Program-made: the position numbers and the translations under genes | Shown here: positions 35,001-42,219 of the stretch, one piece after another | Layout of the letters: each line of letters opens with the position of its first letter | How positions within the stretch are numbered: the stretch's first letter is position 1 | Assembly (NCBI GenBank): GCA_946615865.1 | Contig: CAMOIJ010000017.1 | Span: forward strand, 1 to 47,784 | DNA from: an uncultured Lachnospiraceae bacterium | Lineage (GTDB): Bacteria > Bacillota > Clostridia > Lachnospirales > Lachnospiraceae | Reading direction: 5' to 3' | DNA: 47,784 nucleotides | Notes under the pieces: generated by a model | Database searches by the model: none | The model's input: only the letters and a program-made list of their open reading frames with translations | Told to the model about the DNA's origin: nothing

Positions 35001-35702
35001 CTCAGCTTCAAGCACCGGGCTGACAGTATCCAATATGAAGCTGAATTCACTATCTCCTCTGTTTCCTTCTTCATCAGCGGCTTCCGCCATCACCCGGATA
35101 AGCCCATCTGAGAGTTCTGCCGTTTTCTCCGCGCTGACTTCGATCACCATCTCCTGTTTGGCCGCACTGTCCAAGGCTTTTTCAAGTCTGATCTCCTTGC
35201 CCGCCGAGTCCGCCATTATAATGCAATAGGACACGATTCCGGTGTCCTTTTCCCGGTCATCCTTCAAACTTATACGGATCCCCGCGTTGTCCGCTCTGCA
35301 GTAGATCCTGCCGTCCTCATTCTCCGCAATCTCCTCCCGCAGCTGAATAGAGATTTCCGGCGGGTCTTCGTCCGGAAGCGGTTCAGGCTCGTTCCCGGGA
35401 TCCGGCTCGCCACTGGTCTCAGGTCCGGTTCCGGGCTCCGGATTTCCGCTTTCACTGTTTTCTGCCGGCGCTTCTGCCGCCGCAACATTCTTCCCAATCG
35501 CCAAAATCCACACAAAGACCGCGATCAGCGCCAGAATTCCCAACTTTCTGCCTGCCTCTTTCTTTACTGTCTTTTTCAATCGTTCCGTCAGATCCTCATG
35601 CACCAACAGGATCACCGCAGCGGTGACCGCCGCCAAGGCTGTGATCATGCACAAAGACGCCATGATCCTGCCGGTCTCTCCCCAGATTCTCCAAATCGAC
35701 AT
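31989..35702 (-). CDS. Giant membrane protein with bacterial Ig-like repeats
   Basis: The start is uncertain: ATG 35702 has GGAG five bases before it, whereas the frame extends to a GTG at 35765, three bases after the kinase stop. From 35702 the protein has 1,237 residues. Two hydrophobic helices lie at about 12-34 and 48-72 (LCMITALAAVTAAVILLVHE; LGILALIAVFVWILAIGKN), then a Pro/Glu/Gly-rich linker. About eight Ig-like beta-sandwich domains follow, marked by DxAGN (such as GRDKAGNPI, LRDRAGNET, DLAGNTAV) and IDRTPP. A C-terminal helix (AAAFLGLILAIWFSYGVYKH) anchors it again. Internal start and C-terminal helices leave the repeats outside. It follows the kinase directly, so a receptor-like or phosphorylation partner is a plausible inference. 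Confidence 0.85.
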   Translation of the reverse strand: MSIWRIWGETGRIMASLCMITALAAVTAAVILLVHEDLTERLKKTVKKEAGRKLGILALIAVFVWILAIGKNVAAAEAPAENSESGNPEPGTGPETSGEPDPGNEPEPLPDEDPPEISIQLREEIAENEDGRIYCRADNAGIRISLKDDREKDTGIVSYCIIMADSAGKEIRLEKALDSAAKQEMVIEVSAEKTAELSDGLIRVMAEAADEEGNRGDSEFSFILDTVSPVLEAELSTPIGNPAGIDESSGIVYFGSDPKQYAGGVPVITASMRVTDQNIDPAALELRSAYAAVPEGQCCEQVWPAWESASKEECRTEVVESGEGEPGSVLLQLERAPGSEETPDGVYRFGITGRDKAGNPIVLTSAESGLTCEDVGKGTYVTGRIVVDTKAPEGELLIENEDGGTYCRMTANGKAWTMDRDSFQPYRNEENAVIEYSAADISPASVTFGLLSTAGEENDTPPDGQEYRSACGGRIMVRGGQVFRIEGLRLRDRAGNETAVLQRTADIYLDISDPTVDSEAPGAVVRAVPQITARMADGRPLYDGSVTLEIFAEDPDREHGGSGLAEVRCEVTRDGETVMEKVLFRGEDGAAGAWKETADESELTVAGTEQTPVYRFHGEISIPSGGKWDSNDIEVKAVAYDNAGNSSDYGDSGIRKFGIDTAGPEVKVSFDNNEMKNGRYFDRARTAVVSVRERNFDPEKLPVRAPGAVPGEWKRGPSGDPETRTMELQFPMDGAYTLEVTGTDALGNTASVSYTGEAPQAFTIDRTPPLIEVTWDNTDARNGRYYNAARLATVRVTDLSFDDSYVKILPFARSFRKVSEIRDDRTAGLIPVYEAEIPFTEDGEWALGCLCMDLAGNTAVPLFEESFIIDRTAPKLYFDGSTVQEMGAYGAEISPAICCEEANMAPGSLCARWNNRTAGGGTMECRGGGLSARIVLPDLPKERAADGICVLTGTACDLAGNRSIIRRNLCVNRFGSLYDISEDEKTREMIGAVYTEAENPLVIAEYNISPLTKRQITLFRNGNAEILEEGKDYSVDEETGTAGMKYVYSIDPAAFSREGRYSILLESEDETGNYNSSAGRFTSGTGYSPSWAVDRTPPSVRITGVDTRQGKFIADAVPLRLIPSDNMELSGLEIEITDDQGILLETYKYDEEELTRIMDENGGEIPFEIRARGEWQTMRATAADGAGNRSSEAAYRILVSSNLMVHLYSSGALPAAAFLGLILAIWFSYGVYKHTLA

Positions 35703-35768
35703 TCCTGCTCCTACTCCGCCTCTCCGGTTTGCGTTTCGAGCTGCATTTTTTGCCCGGTCTTCCACATA

Positions 35769-37502
35769 TCACCGGGCGGGACTGTTCACTATACGCGCCG
35801 CGGAATCAACCGCCGTGCGCAGTTCCTCGAGCAGCCGGTCCGGCACCCGGATCCGGCCGCTCTCCGCTTCGTCCACAAAACTCCCTGCGATCTGTACCAC
35901 CTCCTTCAATTTTTCCGGATCTGCCCCGGCCTCCTCATAGCGGTCCGCGAACAGCGCGATCTCAACGGCCGCCGTTTTACACACCGCCGCCGCGAAGACT
36001 CCGTTCCCGCTCATCTCCGCCTCCCGCTCCGCTGTCTCCTCCAGCACTCGCCAGGCGCCGATCCGCTCTCCGGTCCATTCCTCCCCCAACACAACTTCCA
36101 TCGCCTCTGCCATTTCCCTGTCGCCAAACCAGATCCCGCCTTCTTCCAAAGCATTGCGAAAACACTGTTTTGCCGCCTCCCTTCCCCCCTCATAGCAGGC
36201 AAAATATACCTTCCCCAGTTCCATCTGAAGCGCCGCATAATCTCCGGGCCTCTTCTTTCTCATTCGTTCCAGGTTTCCTTCTGCATTTCCTGCCGCCGTC
36301 CCCCACAGTCCTCCAGCGCTCACCCTCGCAAACAGAACATCGTCAAGCGCTCTTTTTTCTCCTTCCGTGATCACACAGTCCTCCATAAGGTCCCGCAGAA
36401 AACAGATATACGCTTCCGGGTCCTCAGGCCGCAGCGCCGCAGCCCTTTGGTAAACCTCTTTCTTTTCTTCAAGCGTCGTCTCGTTTGCCGCTGTCTCGAT
36501 GAGGGCGCAGTACTCCGCGGTTTTTACTCCTACTGCCGACACCCCGAATGCAAGAGCCAGTGCCAGGCAGACTGCTGCTGTATTGATCAGCAGGATGAAA
36601 TGTTTCCATCCCCTCTCCTGACTTCCGGGTATAGTTCTTTCATCGATCTTTATCACTCCCTGCAGCGCCTTTTCCAGTTCTTTGCAGGACGAATAGCGCA
36701 TTGACGGGGCAGTCATACAGCAGCGCAGCAGTATTTGGGCCATCTCGGCGTATTGCCTGCTTTCCCCTTTGTACCCCAGAATTTCCTGAAGCGGCCTCAG
36801 CCCTGTCTCCAATGGCGGGCGGCCTGTGACCATATGGTGCAGGACCGCCCCAATGCCATAGATGTCGGTTTTCTCGTCGGACTGTTCCCATCCGCCGTAC
36901 TGCTCCGGCGCCGCGTACCCGTCCGTCCCGAGCTGCATAGTGTCTGTGGCAGCATCTTTTCTAAGCTTTCTCACCGCGCCGTAATCCACCAGGACAAATT
37001 GCCCGTCTGGCCGCACCAGAATATTGGCCGGCTTCAGATCCCGGAAGATCATGGGCGGCTTCTGCCCGTGCAGCAGCTCCATGATGCCGCAGAGCTGCAG
37101 TCCGGCCGCCGCTGCCTCACGAACAGTATAGGCTCTGCCATCCTCAAGAATCTTTTGAAGGGACCGGCCTTCCACATATTCCATGACAAAGCCTGCAAAC
37201 TCACCTTTTTCATCGCAGACGCACTCTCTGTACGCAGGAATTCCGGGATGGCAGGCGGCACTCCCCTGCTCATCAGTGCAAAGCGCCTGCAGGACTTCAG
37301 CCTCTGCTCGCAAGTTTTCAGTCCTTGCTTGCAATTGATCCGCTTCTTGCTCAAATGCCTCTGATTTATTGTCGTCCCTTCGAAGAACTTTCATTGCATA
37401 ATTTCTTCCGTTCGCTTTATCCTTTACAAGATAGACGACACTTGTTCCTCCGCGCCCAAGTTCGCGGAGAATCTCAAATTGATCAATAGATCTCTCATTC
37501 AA
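35769..37502 (-). CDS. Membrane-spanning Ser/Thr protein kinase with TPR-like extracellular or C-terminal part
   Basis: A 577-residue protein. TTG 37502 is the only possible start: a stop codon lies directly upstream and the kinase fold begins at residue 8. Kinase motifs: glycine loop GRGGTSVVY (16-24), Lys38 in AMKVL, catalytic Asp155 in FRDLKPANILV, then DYG (173-175) in place of DFG, and APEQYGG. All key residues are present, so it should be active. A membrane helix lies at about 305-330 (ILLINTAAVCLALALAFGV). The remainder is helical with TPR-like repeats (EVYQRAAALRPEDPEAYICF; YEGGREAAKQCFRNALEEG). Unlike PrkC it has no PASTA domains. It is coupled to the Ig-like membrane protein 3 to 66 bases downstream. 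Confidence 0.92.
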   Translation of the reverse strand: MNERSIDQFEILRELGRGGTSVVYLVKDKANGRNYAMKVLRRDDNKSEAFEQEADQLQARTENLRAEAEVLQALCTDEQGSAACHPGIPAYRECVCDEKGEFAGFVMEYVEGRSLQKILEDGRAYTVREAAAAGLQLCGIMELLHGQKPPMIFRDLKPANILVRPDGQFVLVDYGAVRKLRKDAATDTMQLGTDGYAAPEQYGGWEQSDEKTDIYGIGAVLHHMVTGRPPLETGLRPLQEILGYKGESRQYAEMAQILLRCCMTAPSMRYSSCKELEKALQGVIKIDERTIPGSQERGWKHFILLINTAAVCLALALAFGVSAVGVKTAEYCALIETAANETTLEEKKEVYQRAAALRPEDPEAYICFLRDLMEDCVITEGEKRALDDVLFARVSAGGLWGTAAGNAEGNLERMRKKRPGDYAALQMELGKVYFACYEGGREAAKQCFRNALEEGGIWFGDREMAEAMEVVLGEEWTGERIGAWRVLEETAEREAEMSGNGVFAAAVCKTAAVEIALFADRYEEAGADPEKLKEVVQIAGSFVDEAESGRIRVPDRLLEELRTAVDSAARIVNSPAR

Positions 37503-37764
37503 TTATCGGTTCACTCCCTGATTGACCCGCGATTCGCGGAAATGAACAAAAACCGCAGCGCTGATTCAGCAGTTTTGCCAAGATGCCCGGCCCGGCAAGA
37601 TCCTATGGGTCGGAAATTAGATGCCAGTCTCCGATGGATACCGGCGAGATAGGTTCATTATCAAATAAGTGGAGGCTGAAAGTCAAGACTAAATCCATCC
37701 AGAGTCTGCGACCAGCCTGAACGAGCGTGATATGCCCTTTATGAATTGCCATAAGACTTGTTTT
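37503..37764. other. Intergenic region upstream of the kinase
   Basis: No gene found. It must contain the promoter of the kinase and Ig-like gene pair, but I see no well-spaced boxes. A short TCCGATGGAT phrase near 37642 resembles the core of the 63-64 bp array at 27961; this may be chance. Confidence 0.4.
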
Positions 37765-38107
37765 AGGTACAGAATGGGTTTTTTAGGAATACTACGTCCC
37801 TGGATGAAAGGCAAAACATTGTATGCTGCCCGAACTAGCAGATGGGGGATCAGAAGATTCGGTACAGAAGCTTGATTTGAACAAATCCTCGTCCCTCAAA
37901 AAGCAAGATTCCAGGGAAGATATCAGCGAGAAACCATAAAATGAAAAAGTGGAACATAAAATCAGAAGAATTCATGGACGAGATTTTTTGCCAACTATGC
38001 TCCTGTAACGAAAAATCTGAAAGAAGGGATTCTGCAGGCAAGAACTAATCAATCAGACCTATACTGCAGGGACGAGAATATAAGAAGAAAAGACTTCTGT
38101 GCCGAAA
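37765..38107 (-). repeat. Four-arm inverted-repeat element, copy B (full length, inverted)
   Basis: Arms lie at 37765-37800 (type 4, minus), 37858-37895 (type 3, minus), 37975-38014 (type 2, plus) and 38070-38107 (type 1, plus). Read on the minus strand the order becomes type 1, 2, 3, 4 with the same relative directions as copy A. Matching details: type 1 arms share GGGACGAGAAT and AAG runs; type 2 arms share CATGGACG and TTTTGCCAAC; type 3 arms share GAGGGACGAG and TGTTCAAAT; type 4 arms share TTCTTAAAAA or TTCCTAAAAA. This copy has slightly longer spacers. The small frames inside it have no ribosome binding sites. Confidence 0.75.
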
Positions 38108-38220
38108 CTACCTGATAACATCAGGAGTCACCAGAAAACAACCTGCCGAAACTACCTGATAACATCAGGAGTCACCAGAAAAACAACCTGCCGAAACAGC
38201 CGGATGACATCTGCAATCAC
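38101..38220. repeat. 45-bp tandem repeat next to element copy B
   Basis: A unit of about 45 bases beginning TGCCGAAACTACCTGATAAC occurs twice almost exactly, with a third, diverged copy (GCCGAAACAGCCGGATGACA). Each of the first two holds the hairpin CCTGAT-AAC-ATCAGG. The array begins within the last bases of element copy B, so it seems to have grown from the element end. Confidence 0.8.
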
Positions 38221-38227
38221 CAAAATA

Positions 38228-38266
38228 AAAAAAGCCGCCCCGGAAATCATTCCCGGTGCGGCAGTT
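38228..38266 (-). terminator. Terminator of the esterase-like gene and its operon
   Basis: Stem GCCGCCCCGGAA (38234-38245) and TTCCCGGTGCGGC (38250-38262) with a mismatch or bulge. On the minus strand it is followed by a run of T. It lies just past the stop at 38273. Confidence 0.85.
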
Positions 38267-38272
38267 TATATT

Positions 38273-39466
38273 TCATCCTTTCATCATTAAATGCAGTCCC
38301 ACATCAAACGGCCTGCCCTCAACGCACTCGCTGAGCCATTCGGCCATGGTCATTTCATCCTGCGTGCGGAGTGTGAATTCCGGCTGCCGGACTACTGTAT
38401 GGATCGTTCCTCCCTTGTACATGGTCAACGGTCTGTGCCAGTCATGAATGAAGAAGGAGAATTCCGGTCCGATATCTCTCATTTCCGCGATCATTTTCTG
38501 CATCTGCCGGTAATAGTCCTCCTGGATCTGTGAATCAGTGTCGTATACCTTGTTGGTCATATCGTTGTAGAAAGCGCTCAGGAGGTAATCCATTGTTGAA
38601 CCCGAATAGAGGTATTTAAACCGATTGCCCTGGCGCTTGTAGACGCCGCGGTACCACTCGAGGGCAAGATTCCTGCCTTTCACATCGCTGCATATTTCCT
38701 CCCGCGCGTTCCAGACGTCGCGGAGTATATGCTTCCAATCCTTGTACAGGAGCTGCGCGCTGTCCGAAAAGAGGGTCACATCGCTGCAGGCCGGATAGAA
38801 CTCGCCCGCGATCTGTTCAGCAAGGGCAGGCACTGCAAAAGCTCCGGCGCTCTCTCCCGCGATCAGGAGTTTGGAAGCCGTGGGGAACAATTTTTTGCCC
38901 GTCCGCATGGCTGCCATGAAGTTCTCGTAGCCGTGAAAATACAGTACAGCCTCGTCTCCTGCCTTCTGACTTCCGTCCTCACTGCCCTCGACGATGTGGT
39001 AGGTGAACTCGCTCCTGCCGATATGCATATCTCCGGTCGCATAGGTGATGACTATGAAATTCCAGTCGTCGAAGGGATTGTCGGACCCGTTTTTGGTGAT
39101 GCCCACATTGATGTTCATGACCTGTGTGAACAGCCGCAGATTGTTCCAGTAATAGTTGGGCACCCAGGCCGCGACACTGCCGCCGTTTACAGGCCTGGCA
39201 GCCATATATTCGTTGATCGCGATGCCTCCGCCGGAGAAGAACACGCACAGCTTATCAGTAGTCCCCTTCCGGACGTAAATGTGATATTCAGAGCCGTCTC
39301 CGCACTTTCCCTCGGGAACAGGCACCTGGTACCAGACCTTCTCAGCGGGCTCACCAACCAGGATCGGAGCCTCCTGCCCCAGTTCGTAGATTCCCTTCGC
39401 GATGGATTCTTCAACCAGATTTCCTATTCGGACCATCCAATTCTTTGCAATATTGCCAGTTGCCAT
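38273..39466 (-). CDS. Notum/pectin acetylesterase-like serine hydrolase
   Basis: A 397-residue protein with no signal peptide. The oxyanion-type loop LCVFFSGGGIAINEYMA (73-89), the nucleophile Ser206 in GESAGAFAVP, Asp235 in LFSDSAQLL and a late His in FIHDWHRPL (about 342) give the order and spacing of the pectin acetylesterase / Notum family of alpha/beta hydrolases. It probably removes an acyl group from a carbohydrate or lipid-linked substrate. The substrate is likely cytoplasmic given the missing signal. It is the last gene in a cassette with an acyltransferase and a zinc-ribbon membrane protein (16 bases upstream), so it may act on the product of that pair. Confidence 0.82.
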   Translation of the reverse strand: MATGNIAKNWMVRIGNLVEESIAKGIYELGQEAPILVGEPAEKVWYQVPVPEGKCGDGSEYHIYVRKGTTDKLCVFFSGGGIAINEYMAARPVNGGSVAAWVPNYYWNNLRLFTQVMNINVGITKNGSDNPFDDWNFIVITYATGDMHIGRSEFTYHIVEGSEDGSQKAGDEAVLYFHGYENFMAAMRTGKKLFPTASKLLIAGESAGAFAVPALAEQIAGEFYPACSDVTLFSDSAQLLYKDWKHILRDVWNAREEICSDVKGRNLALEWYRGVYKRQGNRFKYLYSGSTMDYLLSAFYNDMTNKVYDTDSQIQEDYYRQMQKMIAEMRDIGPEFSFFIHDWHRPLTMYKGGTIHTVVRQPEFTLRTQDEMTMAEWLSECVEGRPFDVGLHLMMKG

Positions 39467-39482
39467 AATTAACCACCTTTGA

Positions 39483-40142
39483 TCACAGATTGAACATTTT
39501 CTCTACCGCGCTGCGCAAGTCCCTGAAGCGGAAGATCACTGCCGCGCAGGCCGCTATGAGAAGAAGCGCCATGCTCGCCACCGCCGGCAGGATAACCGGA
39601 TTGACGTGCGTCAGGACCGGAATGATCTGCAGCATGGAGAGCAGTATCGTCACAAAAATATAGATTATATACTCTTCTAACCGAAGATTGGCTGCACGGC
39701 CAACGCCGATCGTCACAAACACCAGCAGGACAAATCCGATCGGCAGTACATACGCCAGCGACCAGCCATGCCAGCCGGTAAGCGTATCGATCAGAATACA
39801 GACCGCCATGGCCAGATACGTCTCGATAAACAATGTTTTGATCAGATTGTTTCGATAATAGATGCCGACCATCAGATCTCCCCAGGCGATCAGGGCGCCC
39901 ATTACCGCGAAGGGGACCCATGCCAGCTTGAAGTCATAGAGGATCTCCAGCGACATCATGATAATGAAGAAAGTGAGCAGGCAGAATGTCCCTACTTTGA
40001 CCAGGGACATGTGTGAAAAGCGTCTTCTGTCGAGGACCGGAAAGCCGCCCGGCACGGATTCTCCCGTGACTCTTCCTCCGCAGAGGGGGCATTCTGTCTT
40101 ATCGCCCCGGATACTGATCCTGCATTTAGGACAATACTGCAT
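39483..40142 (-). CDS. Zinc-ribbon membrane protein (DUF6320-like)
   Basis: A 219-residue protein. Cys4, Cys7, Cys18 and Cys21 (CPKC and CPLC) form an N-terminal zinc ribbon on the cytoplasmic side. Six membrane helices follow (such as VGTFCLLTFFIIMMSLEIL and SLAYVLPIGFVLLVFVTIGV). The start codon overlaps the stop of the acyltransferase gene by one base (TAATG), a sign of coupled translation. From memory, such proteins (DUF6320) accompany alcohol-acetyltransferase-like genes in Lachnospiraceae. A function in membrane-associated acyl transfer is inferred only from this. Confidence 0.82.
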   Translation of the reverse strand: MQYCPKCRISIRGDKTECPLCGGRVTGESVPGGFPVLDRRRFSHMSLVKVGTFCLLTFFIIMMSLEILYDFKLAWVPFAVMGALIAWGDLMVGIYYRNNLIKTLFIETYLAMAVCILIDTLTGWHGWSLAYVLPIGFVLLVFVTIGVGRAANLRLEEYIIYIFVTILLSMLQIIPVLTHVNPVILPAVASMALLLIAACAAVIFRFRDLRSAVEKMFNL

Positions 40143-41458
40143 TACGGCGCCTCCTTTCCTGCGGGATTCTCTGCCTCTGCATCGGCAGTCCCCTTATCAG
40201 GCGCATCGAAATCATTGCTCTCCAGCACCACGTCGATTCCCATGTCCACTATATCCCTGAAGAAGTTCCGGATCACCGGCTGCTGGATAAAAGCGGAGGT
40301 TACACTGAACACCAGCTCATCTTTGAAGGAGCACAGGCAGACCTGCACCTCGGGCGCCGCCATAAAACAGCTGAATTTGTGGATGTAGGGTTCCATCTCC
40401 CCGGGAACTGTGATCTTGCCCACATTTGAGATCGTCCCCGTTATCCCCATCTGGGTCTTGGCGTTGATCGCCGAGATGACCAGGTTTTTGATAAAAAGAG
40501 GCACCACCTTGATCGCGATATTGTGCTCGAGAGCTGCGTAAGAATTCATGGTCAGTTCGACCTGATCCTGTTTGAGCTGTTTGTGGAAAGATTCCCTCAC
40601 CACAGGAATGATACTCTCGAGTGTTCCGTCATAGAGAGCCGGATCGTAGACCACATTTATGACGCCAAAGAAGTTGCGCGCCGTGTCAGAGGGGAAGTAA
40701 TTCCTCAGGTTCACAGGAACGCTCAGCACGATCGGATACTTTCTGTCGCGCACCGACATCTCCCGGAGTGCCGACTGAATAAAGAGCGCCGTGCTCAGCT
40801 CAGCAACTGTCGAGTTGCGCTCCCTTGCGGCCGCCAGGAACGCCGCCACAGATACCGTCCCCTCAAGCAGGTGGTTCTGCAGGTTCTCGTCCTTATCGCC
40901 GCGCAGGTGATAGGCCCGCTTAGGCGCGGACTTCTGCCCCTCAGGCTTTCCCTTTTCTTTCTTATAGTATTTGCCGAACGCGTCGTTCTGCCTGTCTTCG
41001 CCGGACGCCCTGCTTCCTGTTGTCTGGATCAGGTCCAGCCCGTGCCGGCCCCCGAGATACTCCGCCAGGATCGCCTTGAGGAACTCAAAGGCCCCCGTCC
41101 CGTCTGTCAAAACATGGTACATCTCCAGGTTGATCCTGCGCCCGTGATAATTAACTCTGTATAACAGATTCCTGCGCCCCTCCCAGTAGATCGTATCCAG
41201 CGCGGGTCTGTCATCCCTCGTCACTTCCGCGTCGAGGTCACTCTGGTCAAGGTAATACCAGAACAGTCCTTTTTTCAGCACACTGCTGAAATGGGGAAAG
41301 TCCCTCGCCGCTGCCGTGACCGCGCTCTGAAGGGCCTCCGGGTCCACCTCCTCATTGAGTTCGCAGGTGATCCTGAACACCCGGGTGTCAGAGCCGCCTG
41401 CTGTAGAGGGCACTATTTTGGCCGCGTTATCCAATTGATACCACTTCGTCTGTGCCAT
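40142..41458 (-). CDS. Condensation-fold acyltransferase (alcohol acetyltransferase-like)
   Basis: A 438-residue protein; AGGAG lies seven bases before ATG 41458. The active-site motif HxxxDG is seen as MYHVLTDGTGAFEF (His115, Asp119), as in chloramphenicol acetyltransferase-fold condensation domains and alcohol O-acetyltransferases. A second half-domain with SVPVNLRNYFPSDTARNFFG contains the usual PVNLR-N pattern. There is no carrier-protein domain, so it is a stand-alone acyltransferase whose donor is probably an acyl-CoA. It is co-transcribed with the zinc-ribbon membrane protein and the Notum-like hydrolase. The acceptor could be a lipid, sugar or alcohol. Confidence 0.85.
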   Translation of the reverse strand: MAQTKWYQLDNAAKIVPSTAGGSDTRVFRITCELNEEVDPEALQSAVTAAARDFPHFSSVLKKGLFWYYLDQSDLDAEVTRDDRPALDTIYWEGRRNLLYRVNYHGRRINLEMYHVLTDGTGAFEFLKAILAEYLGGRHGLDLIQTTGSRASGEDRQNDAFGKYYKKEKGKPEGQKSAPKRAYHLRGDKDENLQNHLLEGTVSVAAFLAAARERNSTVAELSTALFIQSALREMSVRDRKYPIVLSVPVNLRNYFPSDTARNFFGVINVVYDPALYDGTLESIIPVVRESFHKQLKQDQVELTMNSYAALEHNIAIKVVPLFIKNLVISAINAKTQMGITGTISNVGKITVPGEMEPYIHKFSCFMAAPEVQVCLCSFKDELVFSVTSAFIQQPVIRNFFRDIVDMGIDVVLESNDFDAPDKGTADAEAENPAGKEAP

Positions 41459-41521
41459 ACCGCTTCTCCTGTGCAGCTGCTTGCTGCCGCTTGTTTGATA
41501 AGGAAAGCAATCTTTCCGTAC

Positions 41522-42130
41522 TTATTTGGTGAGGAAAGCAAATGGATCGTCGTCTACAAGGAAGTGCATGAGCTGGTAAGCGCACATGATGGCCACTTTC
41601 TCCTCCTTGAGGATCCTGCGGACTTCGTCGCGGTCAGCCAGGACGATCTCGATGTTCTCGGTGTCCTCCATAAAGCGGTCGCTGATCTCACCGTCCGTGT
41701 AACCGTAGACCGTCGCGCAGGACTCGTCCGTAAGGCCAACCGTAGTGAACCGGGGCTCCTCGAACATCGGATCCACATCAAGCGGCTCGAACGTAAGCCC
41801 TGTCTCCTCGTGCATCTCGCGCACCGCTGCCTCGCGGAAGTCCTCGCCCTTCTCCACAAGTCCCGCCGGGAACTCATAGACATATTCGCCGATGCAGAAG
41901 CGGTACTGGCGGATCAGGACGACCTTATCGCGCTTGGGCCCATACAGACTGTAAATGATCACGCCGTCGGGATGATTCTCTCCCGTGACGATCTTGAGTT
42001 CGCTCTCATTTTTGGCCCTTGAAGCGACATAATAATGGGACTTCGCGCCATTCTTGTGCGTGACGTCCAGATCATAGAGATTGACAAACTTGTTCTCGGT
42101 TTTCTGTGTGATCTTATCGATGGATACCAT
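41522..42130 (-). CDS. Nudix ADP-ribose pyrophosphatase-like hydrolase
   Basis: A 202-residue protein; AGGGAG lies five bases before ATG 42130. The Nudix box is complete near residues 92-114 (Gly, five residues, Glu, seven residues, then REMHEETGL). RQYRFCIGEYVYEFPAGLVE is typical of ADP-ribose pyrophosphatases (NudF group), where the R-Q-Y/F-R motif binds the substrate. It should hydrolyse ADP-ribose or a related nucleotide sugar to AMP plus the sugar phosphate. It lies between the HelD-like gene and the acyltransferase cassette, with gaps of 89 and 63 bases, so co-transcription is possible but not shown. Confidence 0.92.
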   Translation of the reverse strand: MVSIDKITQKTENKFVNLYDLDVTHKNGAKSHYYVASRAKNESELKIVTGENHPDGVIIYSLYGPKRDKVVLIRQYRFCIGEYVYEFPAGLVEKGEDFREAAVREMHEETGLTFEPLDVDPMFEEPRFTTVGLTDESCATVYGYTDGEISDRFMEDTENIEIVLADRDEVRRILKEEKVAIMCAYQLMHFLVDDDPFAFLTK

Positions 42131-42219
42131 GCTTTCTCCCTCCTATATGATGGCCGGCGCTGCGCCGGATCTCTTCGCTATATGCAGACGGCGCTCCTGT
42201 GCAGGCGGTCCGCCGCGCT

